This document shows positions 63,446 through 64,000 of a DNA stretch of 64,000 nucleotides, piece by piece. The first letter of the stretch is position 1. The number at the start of each line of letters is the position of its first letter. This DNA comes from Planctomycetota bacterium. Its GTDB lineage: Bacteria > Planctomycetota > Phycisphaerae > UBA1845 > UTPLA1. The stretch is taken from assembly GCA_016712275.1 (NCBI GenBank), contig JADJRI010000004.1, positions 62,001 to 126,000 of the forward strand. Reading direction: 5' to 3'. The position numbers and the translations under genes are program-made. Below the pieces are notes generated by a model. It was given only the letters and a program-made list of their open reading frames with translations. It did not search any database and was not told the DNA's origin.

Positions 63446-64000
63446 CAGGGCCAGCGCGCATAGATGGGTAAGATGGGTAAACAGGGTAAACTGGCGCGAG
63501 ATGCTATTGTGATGTATACCTTGCCGCGAACTCGCCGAATGGAATGGGCGGAGTCTTTTTGCGAAGGAGTCTGCTTATGGCGGCCAAGAAGCCGCGCGCC
63601 GGGGCGCGCATCACTGTGTCGTTGAGTTCGATCGTCAGGCATTTCGAATCGCTGCCCGATCCTCGTCATCATCGCAATCGCCGTCACCTGCTCGGCGTCG
63701 TCATTACGATTGCGGTGTGCGGCGTGATCGTGGGCGGCGACGGCCCAACCGCCCTGGCCCAGTGGGCCCATGCGAAGAAGGACTGGCTCAAACAGTTTTT
63801 GGAACTTCCCAATGGCATTCCGTCGCGCGACTGCATTCGCCGCGTGTTGTCGGCATTGAAGCCGGAGGCCTTTCAGGCGTGTTTTGAATCTTGGATTGCG
63901 AGTCTGATCACAAAGGGCGTGAATGGCAACATGATCGCCATCGACGGCAAGACGGTTCGACGATCTCACGACGCGACCCAAGGGCTCGGCCCGTTGCATC
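63446..64000 (+). mobile_element. ISAs1-family insertion sequence, left end (truncated by window edge)
   Basis: The element's left tip is probably CAGGGCCAGCGCGC at 63446, followed by short GATGGGTAA repeats and the transposase gene. The right end and target duplication lie outside the window. The left boundary is inferred from the family's usual tip and is not certain. Confidence 0.6.
63577..64000 (+). CDS. ISAs1-family (H-repeat-associated) transposase, 3' partial
   Basis: The first 141 residues of a DDE transposase. SIVRHFESLPDPRHHRNRRH, LLGVVITIAVCGVIVGGDG, WLKQFLELPNGIPSRDCIRRVLSALKPEAFQACFESWI and NMIAIDGKTVRRSHD match the N terminus of ISAs1/H-repeat proteins. The IAIDGKTVRRS block contains the first catalytic Asp. 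AAGGAG eight bases before ATG 63577 supports the start. The gene runs off the right edge still in frame, so I cannot tell whether it is intact. Confidence 0.9.
   Translation, partial: MAAKKPRAGARITVSLSSIVRHFESLPDPRHHRNRRHLLGVVITIAVCGVIVGGDGPTALAQWAHAKKDWLKQFLELPNGIPSRDCIRRVLSALKPEAFQACFESWIASLITKGVNGNMIAIDGKTVRRSHDATQGLGPLH

Overview
The window looks like a piece of a planctomycete chromosome, probably Phycisphaerae-related. This is inferred from content only. The signs are secreted right-handed beta-helix proteins ending in paired Asp/Asn calcium-loop (dockerin-like) repeats, PEP-CTERM-type tails (PAPG/PAPS plus a hydrophobic stretch), an ECF sigma factor beside a Ser/Thr kinase with TPR repeats, an Asn/Asp-repeat lipoprotein, and repeat-derived peptides inside housekeeping genes. 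I saw no rRNA, tRNA or CRISPR array.

Layout. 1-5 kb: end of a secreted SGNH/dockerin protein, a DUF1569 protein, a GNAT acetyltransferase, a DUF4870 protein, a POT-type transporter and a LOG-like protein. 5.3-10 kb: a ribose-5-phosphate isomerase B/deoxyribose-phosphate aldolase fusion, then an lptF/lptG-like pair. 10-15 kb: a lipoprotein amidase, a broken aminopeptidase gene and a beta-helix protein. 15.3-20.4 kb: ECF sigma factor, kinase-TPR protein and methylmalonyl-CoA mutase large subunit. 20.6-33 kb: a second beta-helix protein, thioredoxin-like protein, cytosine deaminase, Xaa-Pro aminopeptidase, CBM20-esterase, DUF1801, YbaK-type deacylase, PPC-domain lipoprotein, GHMP kinase and bifunctional-nuclease-domain protein. 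33.1-33.9 kb: a REP-associated transposase flanked by inverted structured repeats. 34-48.5 kb: valS, the Asn/Asp-repeat lipoprotein behind a consensus sigma-54 promoter, a GT-C-like membrane protein, selenoprotein selD, a Bax-inhibitor-1 protein, a CBS protein, an EF-hand protein and a large exported protein. 48.8-64 kb: a surface/export region with a ~1,490-residue TPR protein, two PEP-CTERM proteins, a related PAPPS protein, a ~1,880-codon multidomain lipoprotein, a glycosyltransferase and the start of an ISAs1-family element.

Three things stand out. SelD carries an in-frame TGA at the catalytic position, so the organism should make selenocysteine. A family of hairpins with a TAATA-type loop recurs in intergenic gaps with outer stems that differ at every locus yet stay paired. 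The isomerase-aldolase fusion has a linker with an amphipathic helix and a Cys-rich cluster, suggestive of bacterial microcompartment cargo.

About a dozen otherwise good genes are each broken by one or a few single-base indels, several at short homopolymers. Most are probably sequencing errors, so such genes are given here as one gene with the break position noted.
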